Origin: Hankyongella sp964404985
GTDB taxonomy: Bacteria; Pseudomonadota; Alphaproteobacteria; Sphingomonadales; Sphingomonadaceae
Assembly: GCA_964404985.1 (NCBI GenBank)
Contig: CAYOMD010000004.1
Location: 1-64,000 of the forward strand
Reading direction: 5' to 3'
Length of the DNA: 64,000 nucleotides
Shown: positions 41,762 through 50,084 of the stretch, piece by piece
Layout: the number at the start of each line of letters is the position of its first letter
How positions within the stretch are numbered: position 1 is the first letter of the stretch
Notes under the pieces: generated by a model
Databases searched by the model: none
What the model saw: the letters and a program-made list of their open reading frames with translations, nothing else
What the model was told of the DNA's origin: nothing
Made by a program: the position numbers and the translations under genes

Positions 41762-44416
41762 TTAAACTGACCCACTACTGTCAGAGTTTTGGGCCAGTGC
41801 CGCCAGTTCGTAAACGAGATCGAGTGCGCCGCGCGGGCTGAGCTGGTCCGGCGGCACCGCCAGCAGTGCGGCGCGCAGCGGGTCCACGGTCGGCTCAGGC
41901 GCTGCCGTAGTCGCGAACAGCGGCAGATCGGCAAGCAGCTGGGGGGCCGCCTGGCGGATGCCGCTGTCCTCCAGGCGCTTCAGGATCGCCTCTGCCCGGC
42001 GGATCACCGGGTCCGGCACGCCGGCGAGCCTCGCGACCGCCAGCCCGTAGGAGCGATCCGCCCGGCCCGGCATGATCTCGTGCAGGAACACCAGCTGCCC
42101 CCGCCATTCCTTGACCGCCACGGTGTAAAGCCTCAGCGCTTTCAGACGCTCCGCCAGAGCCGTCAGTTCATGGTAGTGAGTCGCAAACAGGCAGCGACAG
42201 CCGATCTCGTCATGAATGCGCTCCAGCACCGCCCAGGCAATCGCCAGACCATCATAGGTCGCGGTGCCACGCCCTACCTCGTCCAGGATGACCAGCGAGC
42301 GCGCCGTCGCACGGTTCAGGATCGCCGCCGTCTCAACCATCTCGACCATGAAGGTCGATTGCCCTTGCGCCAGATTGTCGGACGCGCCGACCCGGCTGAA
42401 CAAGCGATCGACAACACCGATGTGCGCCTGCCGCGCCGGGACATAGCTGCCCATCTGCGCCAACACGGCAATGAGCGCATTCTGCCGCAGAAACGTGGAC
42501 TTGCCTGCCATGTTCGGCCCGGTCAGCAACCAGACCCGCCCCTCCCCGTCACTCAGGTGGCAGCGGTTGGCGACAAACGGCTGGCCGAGCTTGGCGCGTG
42601 CGGCCTCAACCACCGGATGCCGCCCGGCCTCGACATGGAACACACGGCTCATGTCGACCACCGGGCGCACCCAGCCCAGGCGCGCGGCCAACTCCGCGAG
42701 TGCGGCCCGCACATCGATGCGTGCCAGCGCGTTCGCCGCATCGCTCAAGCTGCCTGCGCGTGCCAGCACCGCGGACTGCAAGTGCCGGACGTGGTCCTGC
42801 TCCAGCGCCAGCGCACGCTCGCCCGCCTGCGCAAGCTTCTGCGCAAGCTCAACGAGCGCTGCCGTCGTGAAGCGGACCGCATTCACCATGGTCTGCCGGT
42901 GGATAAAGCCGGACTCCGGCCTCAGCAGGGAGTCCGCCTTGTTCGCAGGAACCTCCAGATGATAGCCGATCAGATTGTTGTGGCGGATCTTCAATTGCGT
43001 GAGGCCGGTCTGTTTGCGGTACGCATCTTCCAGTGCAGAGATCGCCTTCAGCCCATCGGTCGCGAGTGCGCGCAGGTCATCCAGTGCGGGGTCATAGCCG
43101 CTGCGGATCATGCCGCCGTCGGCCGCGCTCAGCGGCAACTCGTCTGCCAGGGCCCGGGTCAGCAGGTCATGCAGCGCGGTCTCCGGCGCGATGGCCTGAA
43201 GCAGGGCATCAAGCGGCGCGCAGCGATCGATACTGCGGTGCTGCAGGTCCTCAAGCGCCAGCCGTACAGCCTGACCAGTCGCAATCGCGGTGCGCACTCC
43301 GCCCAGGTCACGCGGGGTACCGCGATCGAGACTGAGCCGGCTGAGCGCGCGCTCCAGGTCCGGCAGTTCCTTCAGCATCCCGCGCACCCGCGTGCGCTCG
43401 ACCGTTTGCCCGTGAAACAGGCTCACCACATCCAGACGGGCCTGGATGCGTGCCGGGTCGGTCAACGGACCACCCAGGTCCTGCGCCAGTTGCCGGGCAC
43501 CGGCAGCCGTCTGGGTCAGGTCGATGGCCTCCAGCAAAGCGCCGCGCCGGTCTCCCCCGAGTGTGCGGGTCAACTCAAGGCTGGCGCGGGTGGCAGCATC
43601 GATGGCCATGCCGCCAGCACCTGCCACTCCCTGCGGCGCGGCCAGCCGGGGCATCGCACCGCGCTGGGTATGATCCAGATAGTGCAGGATCGCACCCAGG
43701 GCCGCAACGGACGCCCTGCTGTGGTCGTGCGCGGCCTCCGGGAACAGCGTCGCCAGCCGTGTGGCGGCTGCAGCGGGATCGAAAGCGTCCACGGGCAGGC
43801 GGGTGACGACGGCTGAAATCGGATCGGGCGATGACTGCCCGTCCGCGAGCAGCAGCTCGGCAGGGGCGAGCCGTGAAAGCTCCGCCGGAATATCTGCGGA
43901 TTTCAGGTCCTGCGCTGCCAGATGCCCGGTCGATACGTCTGCCCAGGCCAGCGCACACTGATCCCCGAGGATGGCCAGGGCAGCCAGATAGTTGTTGGCC
44001 CGCGCCTCCAGCAGCCCTTCCTCGGTCAGGGTGCCGGCCGTCACCACGCGCACAACATCGCGTGCGACCACGGACTTGGCACCGCGCTTTCTGGCCTCTG
44101 CCGGGTCTTCGGTCTGCTCGGCGATCGCGACCTTGAACCCGGCACGGATGAGCTTCGGCAGGTAGCTCTCGGCAGCATGGACCGGTACGCCGCACATCGG
44201 AATCGGCACACCCTGGTGCTCGCCGCGCTGGGTCAGCACGATGTCGAGTGCTGCTGCGGCCTTGGCTGCATCGTCGAGGAACAGTTCGTAGAAGTCACCC
44301 ATCCGGTAGAACAGCAAGCAATCCGGGTAGCGCACCTTGATGCCCAGATATTGGGCCATCATGGGTGTCGCGCCGACAATGTCGGGCGTTTGAGGTGTGT
44401 CGGGGGTGTCGGCCAT
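41762..44416 (-). CDS. mutS: DNA mismatch repair protein MutS
   Basis: 884 residues. Mismatch-recognition domain begins TPMMAQYLGIKVRYPDCLLF and carries FYRMGDFYELFLDDA, the Phe-x-Glu mismatch wedge. The ATPase has Walker A LTGPNMAGKSTFLRQN, Walker B SLVILDEVGRGTATYDGLAI and the composite-site FATHYHELTALAE. Full length. It heads the mutS-glnD run. Confidence 0.97.
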   Translation of the reverse strand: MADTPDTPQTPDIVGATPMMAQYLGIKVRYPDCLLFYRMGDFYELFLDDAAKAAAALDIVLTQRGEHQGVPIPMCGVPVHAAESYLPKLIRAGFKVAIAEQTEDPAEARKRGAKSVVARDVVRVVTAGTLTEEGLLEARANNYLAALAILGDQCALAWADVSTGHLAAQDLKSADIPAELSRLAPAELLLADGQSSPDPISAVVTRLPVDAFDPAAAATRLATLFPEAAHDHSRASVAALGAILHYLDHTQRGAMPRLAAPQGVAGAGGMAIDAATRASLELTRTLGGDRRGALLEAIDLTQTAAGARQLAQDLGGPLTDPARIQARLDVVSLFHGQTVERTRVRGMLKELPDLERALSRLSLDRGTPRDLGGVRTAIATGQAVRLALEDLQHRSIDRCAPLDALLQAIAPETALHDLLTRALADELPLSAADGGMIRSGYDPALDDLRALATDGLKAISALEDAYRKQTGLTQLKIRHNNLIGYHLEVPANKADSLLRPESGFIHRQTMVNAVRFTTAALVELAQKLAQAGERALALEQDHVRHLQSAVLARAGSLSDAANALARIDVRAALAELAARLGWVRPVVDMSRVFHVEAGRHPVVEAARAKLGQPFVANRCHLSDGEGRVWLLTGPNMAGKSTFLRQNALIAVLAQMGSYVPARQAHIGVVDRLFSRVGASDNLAQGQSTFMVEMVETAAILNRATARSLVILDEVGRGTATYDGLAIAWAVLERIHDEIGCRCLFATHYHELTALAERLKALRLYTVAVKEWRGQLVFLHEIMPGRADRSYGLAVARLAGVPDPVIRRAEAILKRLEDSGIRQAAPQLLADLPLFATTAAPEPTVDPLRAALLAVPPDQLSPRGALDLVYELAALAQNSDSSGSV

Positions 44417-44462
44417 TTCCCTTCCTTAACCGCCACAGGCGACAGCAGGGAAGGGGGATCGG

Positions 44463-44536
44463 CTAAAGCATCTTTGGACTTTAAATCCGCTTTGAGCATG
44501 CCCACCGGCTGATGCGGGTATAAAGCCCGTTGCTAC
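44463..44536. repeat. Imperfect palindrome, family B copy (inverse of 13613-13684)
   Basis: AAATCCGCTTTGAGCATGCC, CACCGGCTGATGCGGGTATA and AAGCCCGTTGC reproduce the 13613-13684 palindrome in the opposite orientation. It is preceded by AAAGCATCTTTGGAC, similar to the left arm of 13701-13774. It overlaps the stop codon of the FliL-like gene. Confidence 0.65.
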
Positions 44537-44931
44537 ATGGCGCGGACGGATGCGTCCACGATCAGCGCCTTGACCGGATGCTTTGCGTAAAGCTGGTTCG
44601 TCGCCCGCTGAATCGCCTGGTGGATCAGGGTGACCTTCAACGGCTGGCGCGGATTGATGTAGAGGTCCGCCACTTCCGCCAAAGCCAGACGAAATGCGTT
44701 CACATAACGCGGCCGGTCTGACTCTATGGCCTGCTTGTCTTCCGGTGTACCCACCTTCAAGTTGACGGTCACCGAGACCAGGCCCGAGACCCGCGCGGTA
44801 TCGAACACCGGGATGATGATCGGCTCGAACCGGACGTAGATCACCGCATCCGTGCCGTCGCCGCCACCTGCGGCCCAAGCCGGAATCGGTGCGAGCATGA
44901 GCACGAGCGCTACGACCAGACGATGCAGCAT
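44533..44931 (-). CDS. FliL-like exported protein, uncharacterised
   Basis: 132 residues. Signal peptide MLHRLVVALVLMLAPIPAWA. The mature part resembles the FliL fold: VRFEPIIIPVFDTARVSGLV and VTVNLKVGTPEDKQAIES, then YVNAFRLALAEVADLYINPR. FliL normally has a retained transmembrane anchor, so this is an exported variant. Its start overlaps the FlaEY-like stop by a base, implying joint expression. Function, perhaps in flagellar assembly, is inferred from the neighbour. Confidence 0.55.
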   Translation of the reverse strand: MLHRLVVALVLMLAPIPAWAAGGGDGTDAVIYVRFEPIIIPVFDTARVSGLVSVTVNLKVGTPEDKQAIESDRPRYVNAFRLALAEVADLYINPRQPLKVTLIHQAIQRATNQLYAKHPVKALIVDASVRAM

Positions 44932-47801
44932 CAGAACAGGCCCCCGCTGCTGCCCGTGCTGCCGGTCAGGCGGAACAGCGCATCCTGATAGCTGGCAAGC
45001 TGCCTGGTCAGGAAAGCCGGGACGGCACCCTGACTGGCCTGGCTGCGTTCCAGGCGCGCCGCGGTCGCATCGTAATAGAGGGAACGGTACGCCCGCTGGA
45101 CCTGCTCGATTGCACTATCGAGCTGGCTGGCCACGTATTTTGCGGCCTTCTTATCGGTCAGAGCCAGCGGCTGTGAGAGATTCAAGGCGAAGATGCCGCC
45201 CGGCGTCTGCTCGGTTACGCCAGACTTGCTGTCCGTTTCCGTGATTTCGAACAGCCGTTTGGCCGGGATCAGATTGGCCGGCTCGATCCCCAGCTTACCC
45301 AGTGCGTCACGCCCGGTATCGCCAGCGATGATGGCAACCTCATTGTCGCCGCTCTGTCGCAGGGTCAGGTTCCGGCCGCCGACGGCGAAGCTGGCTGACG
45401 CGCTCAGGGCCCGGCCCGACACCTGGGTCAGCTTGCGCGCCAGCCGGTCCAGCGTTTCGCCGGCCTCGATGGTGATCTTGCGTTTGGCGCCCCCGTTTAC
45501 GGAGATATAGAAGAAATCACCCTCGCGCAGGCTGGTGGCGGCAAGCAGGTTGGTGTTCTGGGTCGGGTTGAACACGCCGGCGCGCAGGCCGAGCTTCTTG
45601 AGCGTGGCTGAGGTTGCCTCCCCGACAGCGAGGCCGCGCACTTCGAAGCTGTCCCCTGCGCTGCCGTTGGACGTGACCGACTCAACGGTGCCAGTCGCCT
45701 CGTCAATACGGGCAAGGAAGCTGTCGACCTTGCCTTTCTGGCTGACCAGAAAGCCGCTGTTCGACTGCCCGGCGACATAAATCTTTCCATCACGCACGGC
45801 AACGCCTGCCAGCTTGTCAGCCGCCGTCCCGCCCAGATAGGTCACGCCGCTGACAGTCAGGCCGGAGTCTAGCCGGGCGACAAAGCCGTCGGTATCGCCG
45901 GAGAAGCTGCCGGTCTGCGTCGCACCCCCGCCCAGCCCGCCAACGCGGGTCGAGCCTGCGGCGATGATAGCCCCCGTGTCCTTGTCAACTGCCAGGCCGG
46001 TGAGGGCCCCGCCGGCCAGAGCGCCGAGGTCGATGCGGCCACCGGCTGCCGCCAGGTCTGCGGCATCGAGGCTGCGCACGATGGCGCGCCCGTCCTCCGT
46101 GCCGCCGACGAGCAGCCGACCGCTGGTGTCGAACGCCAGCGCGCCGACCGAGTCGCTGCCTGCGGTGCCGAGCTGCACCACCTGCTCGATGCGGCTGGTC
46201 AAGCCCTCGACCGTGCGTGGACCGCCATCGATCCGCGCGACGTAGATGTCCTGCCCGCCCGCTGCCGACAAGCCGGGCCGCACGGAGCCCAGGCTCACCG
46301 CGCCGGCGACATAGATATCGCCGTTGGCGTCGGTCGTGAGCGCACTCGGCGTATCGATACCGATGCCGTCCAGCTGCGCTGTGAAGATTTCAGCGCCGTC
46401 CGAGGCGTACTTCGAGACGAAACTGTCCTGCCCGGCGAATACATCGCGGCTGTCGAGCTTTGCTGTCGTCGTGCCGGCAATGATGACATTGTCGTCCTTG
46501 TCGATGGCAATTGCATACCCATCCGCCTTGTCGGAGACCCCGACATAACGGGAGAACACGAGCTTGCCGTCCGAGGTGTATTTGTTGAGGACGATGTCAC
46601 TCTCATTGGGGTTCTGGAACGCACCCTGCTCGCCACTGGCCCGCCCTACCGTATAGACAAAGCCCTGGCTGTCCGTCGCGATTGCACGGGCCTGGGTCTC
46701 TGCATCCACATTCCCTGGTGCGACCGGCGCCGGTGCTCCCTTGGCGCGGCTTTCCGTCTGGGTCTGGGTTTCAAAGACTTTCTGGGCGAGCGCCGTCGCC
46801 TCGGTATCGACCCCGGCAACCTTGGTCGTCGACCCCACGGTCGGGCTGCCGGCAGGCGTATCGAAGCGGACAATCTGCCCGGTCGAGACAGACCCGCTTT
46901 TGCTCGTCTGCCCCAGCACATACACCGAAGGCTCGACATCGGGCGCGCCGATGGTGATGCGCTCGGACGACGTGTTGCTGAACCGCAGGCCGAAATCGCC
47001 GTTCCGGTCCGTGAAGACCTCGGCACGGCTGAAATAGAGCGGCTTGCCGTCGGTACCGACCACCGCCTCGATCTTCTGGTTGATGAGCTTGACGATGTTG
47101 TTGAGGTTGGCCGGGCCGTCCAGTTCGGAGAGATCGATGGTCAGGGCCGCCGGTGCCGTCGTCGAGCTGGAACCGGTCTTTCTTAGATCGATGGTGAACA
47201 CCTCGTCGCCGGTCAGTCCGGGGACGACGTCCAGGCGCTCGCCTGTCTGCACGACGGAATTCGCGATGGACGGGCTGCCGGTCGGGACCACGACCGATCG
47301 CAGGGACGTCACTTTCTCACCGGCCAGCAGACCAAGCTGATCCGTCTTCGCCGTGCCGATGTAGTTGCGAATTTCCGCCAGCCCGGCATCGAACTTGGCG
47401 CTCAGCGACGCAAATTTGGACAGCGGGCTTTTGTCATCTCCGGCATAGGCCGCGATCGCCTGGAGGTTGCGCAGCCCCTGGTAGAGCGCGAAGGTCGCTT
47501 TCAGGTCCGGGTTGCTGCCGGCGCGGGTCACGGTCGGATCGCTGGTGTTCACGAACCGGCTGAGGGACAGCGCGGTCTCGGCACGCGATTGCAGGGACCG
47601 CTCGGTCGAATCCAGCTGCCAGGGTGCCGCCACGACAGCCGTCGTAAACGTTTTGGGAGCAATATCGATCACGTCGAAGGTATTGAAGCTGCCGGTCGCC
47701 AGCACGGACACATCGAGTTGCAGCGGCGTAAACACGCTGCTGCCGATCCCGCCACTCGCCAGGATGGTGCTGCCAGCAATGGAATTGATCAGACTGGGCA
47801 C
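44931..47801 (-). CDS. FlaEY-like large protein with beta-propeller repeats and flagellin-type segments
   Basis: 956 residues from the GTG at 47801, preceded by GAGGA. The N-terminus (PSLINSIAGSTILASGG) has no signal peptide. Central SBBP-type propeller repeats recur about every 50-60 residues (TDSQGFVYTVGRASGEQGAF, IDKDDNVIIAGTTTAKLD, DANGDIYVAGAVSLG, VRDGKIYVAGQSNSG). Two segments resemble flagellin-IN motifs (KITIEAGETLDRLARKLTQV and TIDLSELDGPANLNNIVKLI). The C-terminus is helical. Size and layout fit Caulobacter regulatory protein FlaEY (flagellin assembly/regulation). No other flagellar gene is in the window. Confidence 0.6.
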   Translation of the reverse strand: MPSLINSIAGSTILASGGIGSSVFTPLQLDVSVLATGSFNTFDVIDIAPKTFTTAVVAAPWQLDSTERSLQSRAETALSLSRFVNTSDPTVTRAGSNPDLKATFALYQGLRNLQAIAAYAGDDKSPLSKFASLSAKFDAGLAEIRNYIGTAKTDQLGLLAGEKVTSLRSVVVPTGSPSIANSVVQTGERLDVVPGLTGDEVFTIDLRKTGSSSTTAPAALTIDLSELDGPANLNNIVKLINQKIEAVVGTDGKPLYFSRAEVFTDRNGDFGLRFSNTSSERITIGAPDVEPSVYVLGQTSKSGSVSTGQIVRFDTPAGSPTVGSTTKVAGVDTEATALAQKVFETQTQTESRAKGAPAPVAPGNVDAETQARAIATDSQGFVYTVGRASGEQGAFQNPNESDIVLNKYTSDGKLVFSRYVGVSDKADGYAIAIDKDDNVIIAGTTTAKLDSRDVFAGQDSFVSKYASDGAEIFTAQLDGIGIDTPSALTTDANGDIYVAGAVSLGSVRPGLSAAGGQDIYVARIDGGPRTVEGLTSRIEQVVQLGTAGSDSVGALAFDTSGRLLVGGTEDGRAIVRSLDAADLAAAGGRIDLGALAGGALTGLAVDKDTGAIIAAGSTRVGGLGGGATQTGSFSGDTDGFVARLDSGLTVSGVTYLGGTAADKLAGVAVRDGKIYVAGQSNSGFLVSQKGKVDSFLARIDEATGTVESVTSNGSAGDSFEVRGLAVGEATSATLKKLGLRAGVFNPTQNTNLLAATSLREGDFFYISVNGGAKRKITIEAGETLDRLARKLTQVSGRALSASASFAVGGRNLTLRQSGDNEVAIIAGDTGRDALGKLGIEPANLIPAKRLFEITETDSKSGVTEQTPGGIFALNLSQPLALTDKKAAKYVASQLDSAIEQVQRAYRSLYYDATAARLERSQASQGAVPAFLTRQLASYQDALFRLTGSTGSSGGLF

Positions 47802-47928
47802 GACACAGAGTCCTCGACACCTCGACACGAAATCATAGCGTTGCTGAAGTTGAGACTCCGTTAAGACCCTTGGCCTTGTTCCGCGCGGCTGCTGTGGCTA
47901 GATACTCTGAAACCAGCTGGAACTCTCC

Positions 47929-48240
47929 ATGACCCCCATCCTGCAATTTGTGTACTTCCTCGCCGACACCGGGCTTGAACTGCTGACCTGGGCGGTTTTC
48001 ATCACCGTCATCGCGAGCTGGCTGATCGCGTTCAACGTGATCAACCCCTACAATCCGTTTGTCGGCCAGATCCTCAACACCCTCAACCGCATCATCGAGC
48101 CGCTGTGCCGGCCGATCCGGCGCATCCTGCCCGATCTCGGCGGCATCGACCTTGCGCCCATGGTGCTGGTTATCGTGATTATCGGGGTCCGCAATTTTCT
48201 CCTGCCTGGACTGTTCAACGGGTTGGCCGGCGTCCTCTGA
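47929..48240 (+). CDS. YggT family membrane protein
   Basis: 103 residues. Two membrane-spanning regions flank the conserved INPYNPFVGQILNTLNRIIE and PLCRPIRRILPDLGGIDLAP, the YggT/YlmG signature. Roles in osmotic stress or division have been proposed for homologues. First of a compact plus-strand run YggT-DUF167-folD-marC; divergent from the FlaEY-like gene with about 127 bp between. Confidence 0.93.
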   Translation: MTPILQFVYFLADTGLELLTWAVFITVIASWLIAFNVINPYNPFVGQILNTLNRIIEPLCRPIRRILPDLGGIDLAPMVLVIVIIGVRNFLLPGLFNGLAGVL

Positions 48241-48242
48241 GC

Positions 48243-48539
48243 GTGGCCGACGGCCTGCGCCTCGCGCTTAAAGTAACACCACGCGCGGGGCGAGACGGGA
48301 TCGACGGCGCAGCCCGGGACGCACAGGGGCGTCCCATCCTCAGGCTCAAGGTGCGCGCCGCCCCTGCGGATGGCGAGGCAAACGCTGCTGTGTTGCGGCT
48401 GGTCGCCGATGCCATGGGGGTTGCGCCCTCTGCGGTGGCGCTGGTACGCGGGTCCACCAGCCGGGACAAGCTGGTCGATATCTCCGGCGATCCGGCGCAA
48501 CTGGCCGGACGCCTTGCCAAAATCTTGGGGGCCGCATGA
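48243..48539 (+). CDS. DUF167/YggU family protein
   Basis: 98 residues from a GTG at 48243, two bases after the yggT stop. LALKVTPRAGRDGIDG, LRLKVRAAPADGEANAAVLR and LVRGSTSRDKLVDISG are family signatures. Small alpha/beta protein of unknown function that commonly follows yggT. Overlaps folD by 4 bp. Confidence 0.92.
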   Translation: MADGLRLALKVTPRAGRDGIDGAARDAQGRPILRLKVRAAPADGEANAAVLRLVADAMGVAPSAVALVRGSTSRDKLVDISGDPAQLAGRLAKILGAA

Positions 48540-49438
48540 CCGCTAGCCTGATTGACGGGAAAGCCATTGCCGCAGCACTGCGCGCCGATGTTGCGGTCGC
48601 TGCAGCCAAACTGTGCGGCCCGCTCGGCAGAGTTCCCGGCCTGGCGGTCGTGCTGGTCGGCGAGGATCCGGCAAGCCAGGTCTATGTGCGCAGCAAGGAA
48701 AAACTGACGGCTGATGCTGGCATGGCATCGTTCGCGCACCGCCTGCCCGCCGATACCAGCGCCGAGTCCTTGCTGGCACTCGTCCGCACGCTGAACGCGG
48801 ACCCGCGCGTCGACGGCATCCTCGTGCAACTGCCGCTCCCGCCGCACATTCCCGAAAGTGTCGTCATCAATGCCATCGACCCCGCCAAGGACGTCGATGG
48901 CTTTCATGTGGTCAACGCCGGGCTGCTGGCGACCGGGCAGGAGGGCATTGTGCCCTGCACCCCGCTCGGCGCATTGCTGCTGCTGCGTGCCACTGTGCCG
49001 GTGCTGGCCGGGCGGAGCGCCATCGTCATCGGCCGCTCGAACATCGTCGGCAAGCCGATGGCGCAACTGCTGCTGCGTGAGAGCTGCACAGTCACCGTCG
49101 CCCACAGCCGCAGCCGGGACCTGCCCGCGCTGGTGCGCGCTGCAGAGATCGTGGTCGCGGCGGTCGGGCGACCGGAGATGGTGCGCGGCGACTGGCTGAT
49201 GCCTGGCGCTATCGTCATTGATGTCGGCATCAACCGCGTGCCGGCGGACGATCCGGGCAAGACCAGGCTGGTCGGTGATGTCGCGTTCGAGGAAGCGGTG
49301 CAGGTCGCGGGGGCCATCACCCCGGTGCCGGGCGGAGTAGGCCCGATGACTATTGCCTGCCTGCTGCGCAATACGGTCGAGGCTGCGGCCCGGCGCGCCG
49401 GATTGCCATCTCCACTGGAGACCAGCCATGTGGCTTGA
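48536..49438 (+). CDS. folD: Bifunctional methylenetetrahydrofolate dehydrogenase/cyclohydrolase
   Basis: 300 residues. The substrate site is VYVRSKEKLTADAGM with the catalytic lysine, followed by DGILVQLPLPPHI and KDVDGFHVVNAGLL. The NADP loop is VIGRSNIVGKPMAQLLL, and the C-terminal PVPGGVGPMTIACLLRNTV is diagnostic. It interconverts methylene- and formyl-tetrahydrofolate. Overlaps marC by 11 bp. Confidence 0.96.
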   Translation: MTASLIDGKAIAAALRADVAVAAAKLCGPLGRVPGLAVVLVGEDPASQVYVRSKEKLTADAGMASFAHRLPADTSAESLLALVRTLNADPRVDGILVQLPLPPHIPESVVINAIDPAKDVDGFHVVNAGLLATGQEGIVPCTPLGALLLLRATVPVLAGRSAIVIGRSNIVGKPMAQLLLRESCTVTVAHSRSRDLPALVRAAEIVVAAVGRPEMVRGDWLMPGAIVIDVGINRVPADDPGKTRLVGDVAFEEAVQVAGAITPVPGGVGPMTIACLLRNTVEAAARRAGLPSPLETSHVA

Positions 49439-50084
49439 TATTTTTGTCCCCGCCTTTGTCACCTTGCTGGTGATCATTGACCCGCCGGGGTGTGCCCCGA
49501 TCTTTGCCGGGCTGACGCAGAATGCCTCCGTGCGTCACCGTCGGGTGATGGCGGTCCGCTCTGTCCTGGTTGCTGCGTGTATCCTGCTGCTGTTTGCGCT
49601 GGCGGGGGAGCCGTTTCTGGCCGCGCTTGGCATCAGCCTGGATGCGTTCCGCATCGCTGGCGGCCTGCTGCTGTTTGCAATCGCTATCGACATGGTGTTC
49701 GAGCGACGCAGCGAGCGCCGCGAGGAGCGCGCCGAGCAGGTCGCGCGCGCGGCAGAGGCACACCATCAGCGGGTCGAGGAGGAGGATGTCTCCGTCTTCC
49801 CGATGGGGATGCCGATGATCGCCGGGCCCGGCTCCATCGCCTCGATCATGCTGTTGACCTCCAGGCAGGCCGGGGACTGGCTTGGCCTGTCCGCCGTGAT
49901 GGCTGCACTGGGCGCAGTTCTTCTCATCACGCTGCTGGCCCTGCTGGCGGCTGGGCCGTTGATGCGGCGCATGGGCAAGACCATGACCACCGTGATCACC
50001 CGGTTGCTGGGTGTGGTGCTGTGTGCACTCGCCACTCAGTTCGTGATTGATGGCGTTCGCAACGTCTTCGGATTGACCGCGTAA
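49428..50084 (+). CDS. MarC family integral membrane protein
   Basis: 218 residues with six membrane helices in two groups, separated by a charged cytoplasmic loop (ERRSERREERAEQVARAAEA). Signature IIDPPGCAPIFAGLT and FPMGMPMIAGPGSIASIMLL match MarC/YhgN. Function is unknown despite the historical multiple-antibiotic-resistance name. Its 3' end overlaps the convergent GT-C gene by 49 bp. Confidence 0.92.
   Translation: MWLDIFVPAFVTLLVIIDPPGCAPIFAGLTQNASVRHRRVMAVRSVLVAACILLLFALAGEPFLAALGISLDAFRIAGGLLLFAIAIDMVFERRSERREERAEQVARAAEAHHQRVEEEDVSVFPMGMPMIAGPGSIASIMLLTSRQAGDWLGLSAVMAALGAVLLITLLALLAAGPLMRRMGKTMTTVITRLLGVVLCALATQFVIDGVRNVFGLTA

Noticed and set aside
41789..43816. 675-codon open frame opposite mutS
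   Set aside because: Shadow frame of a clearly conserved gene with motifs on the other strand.
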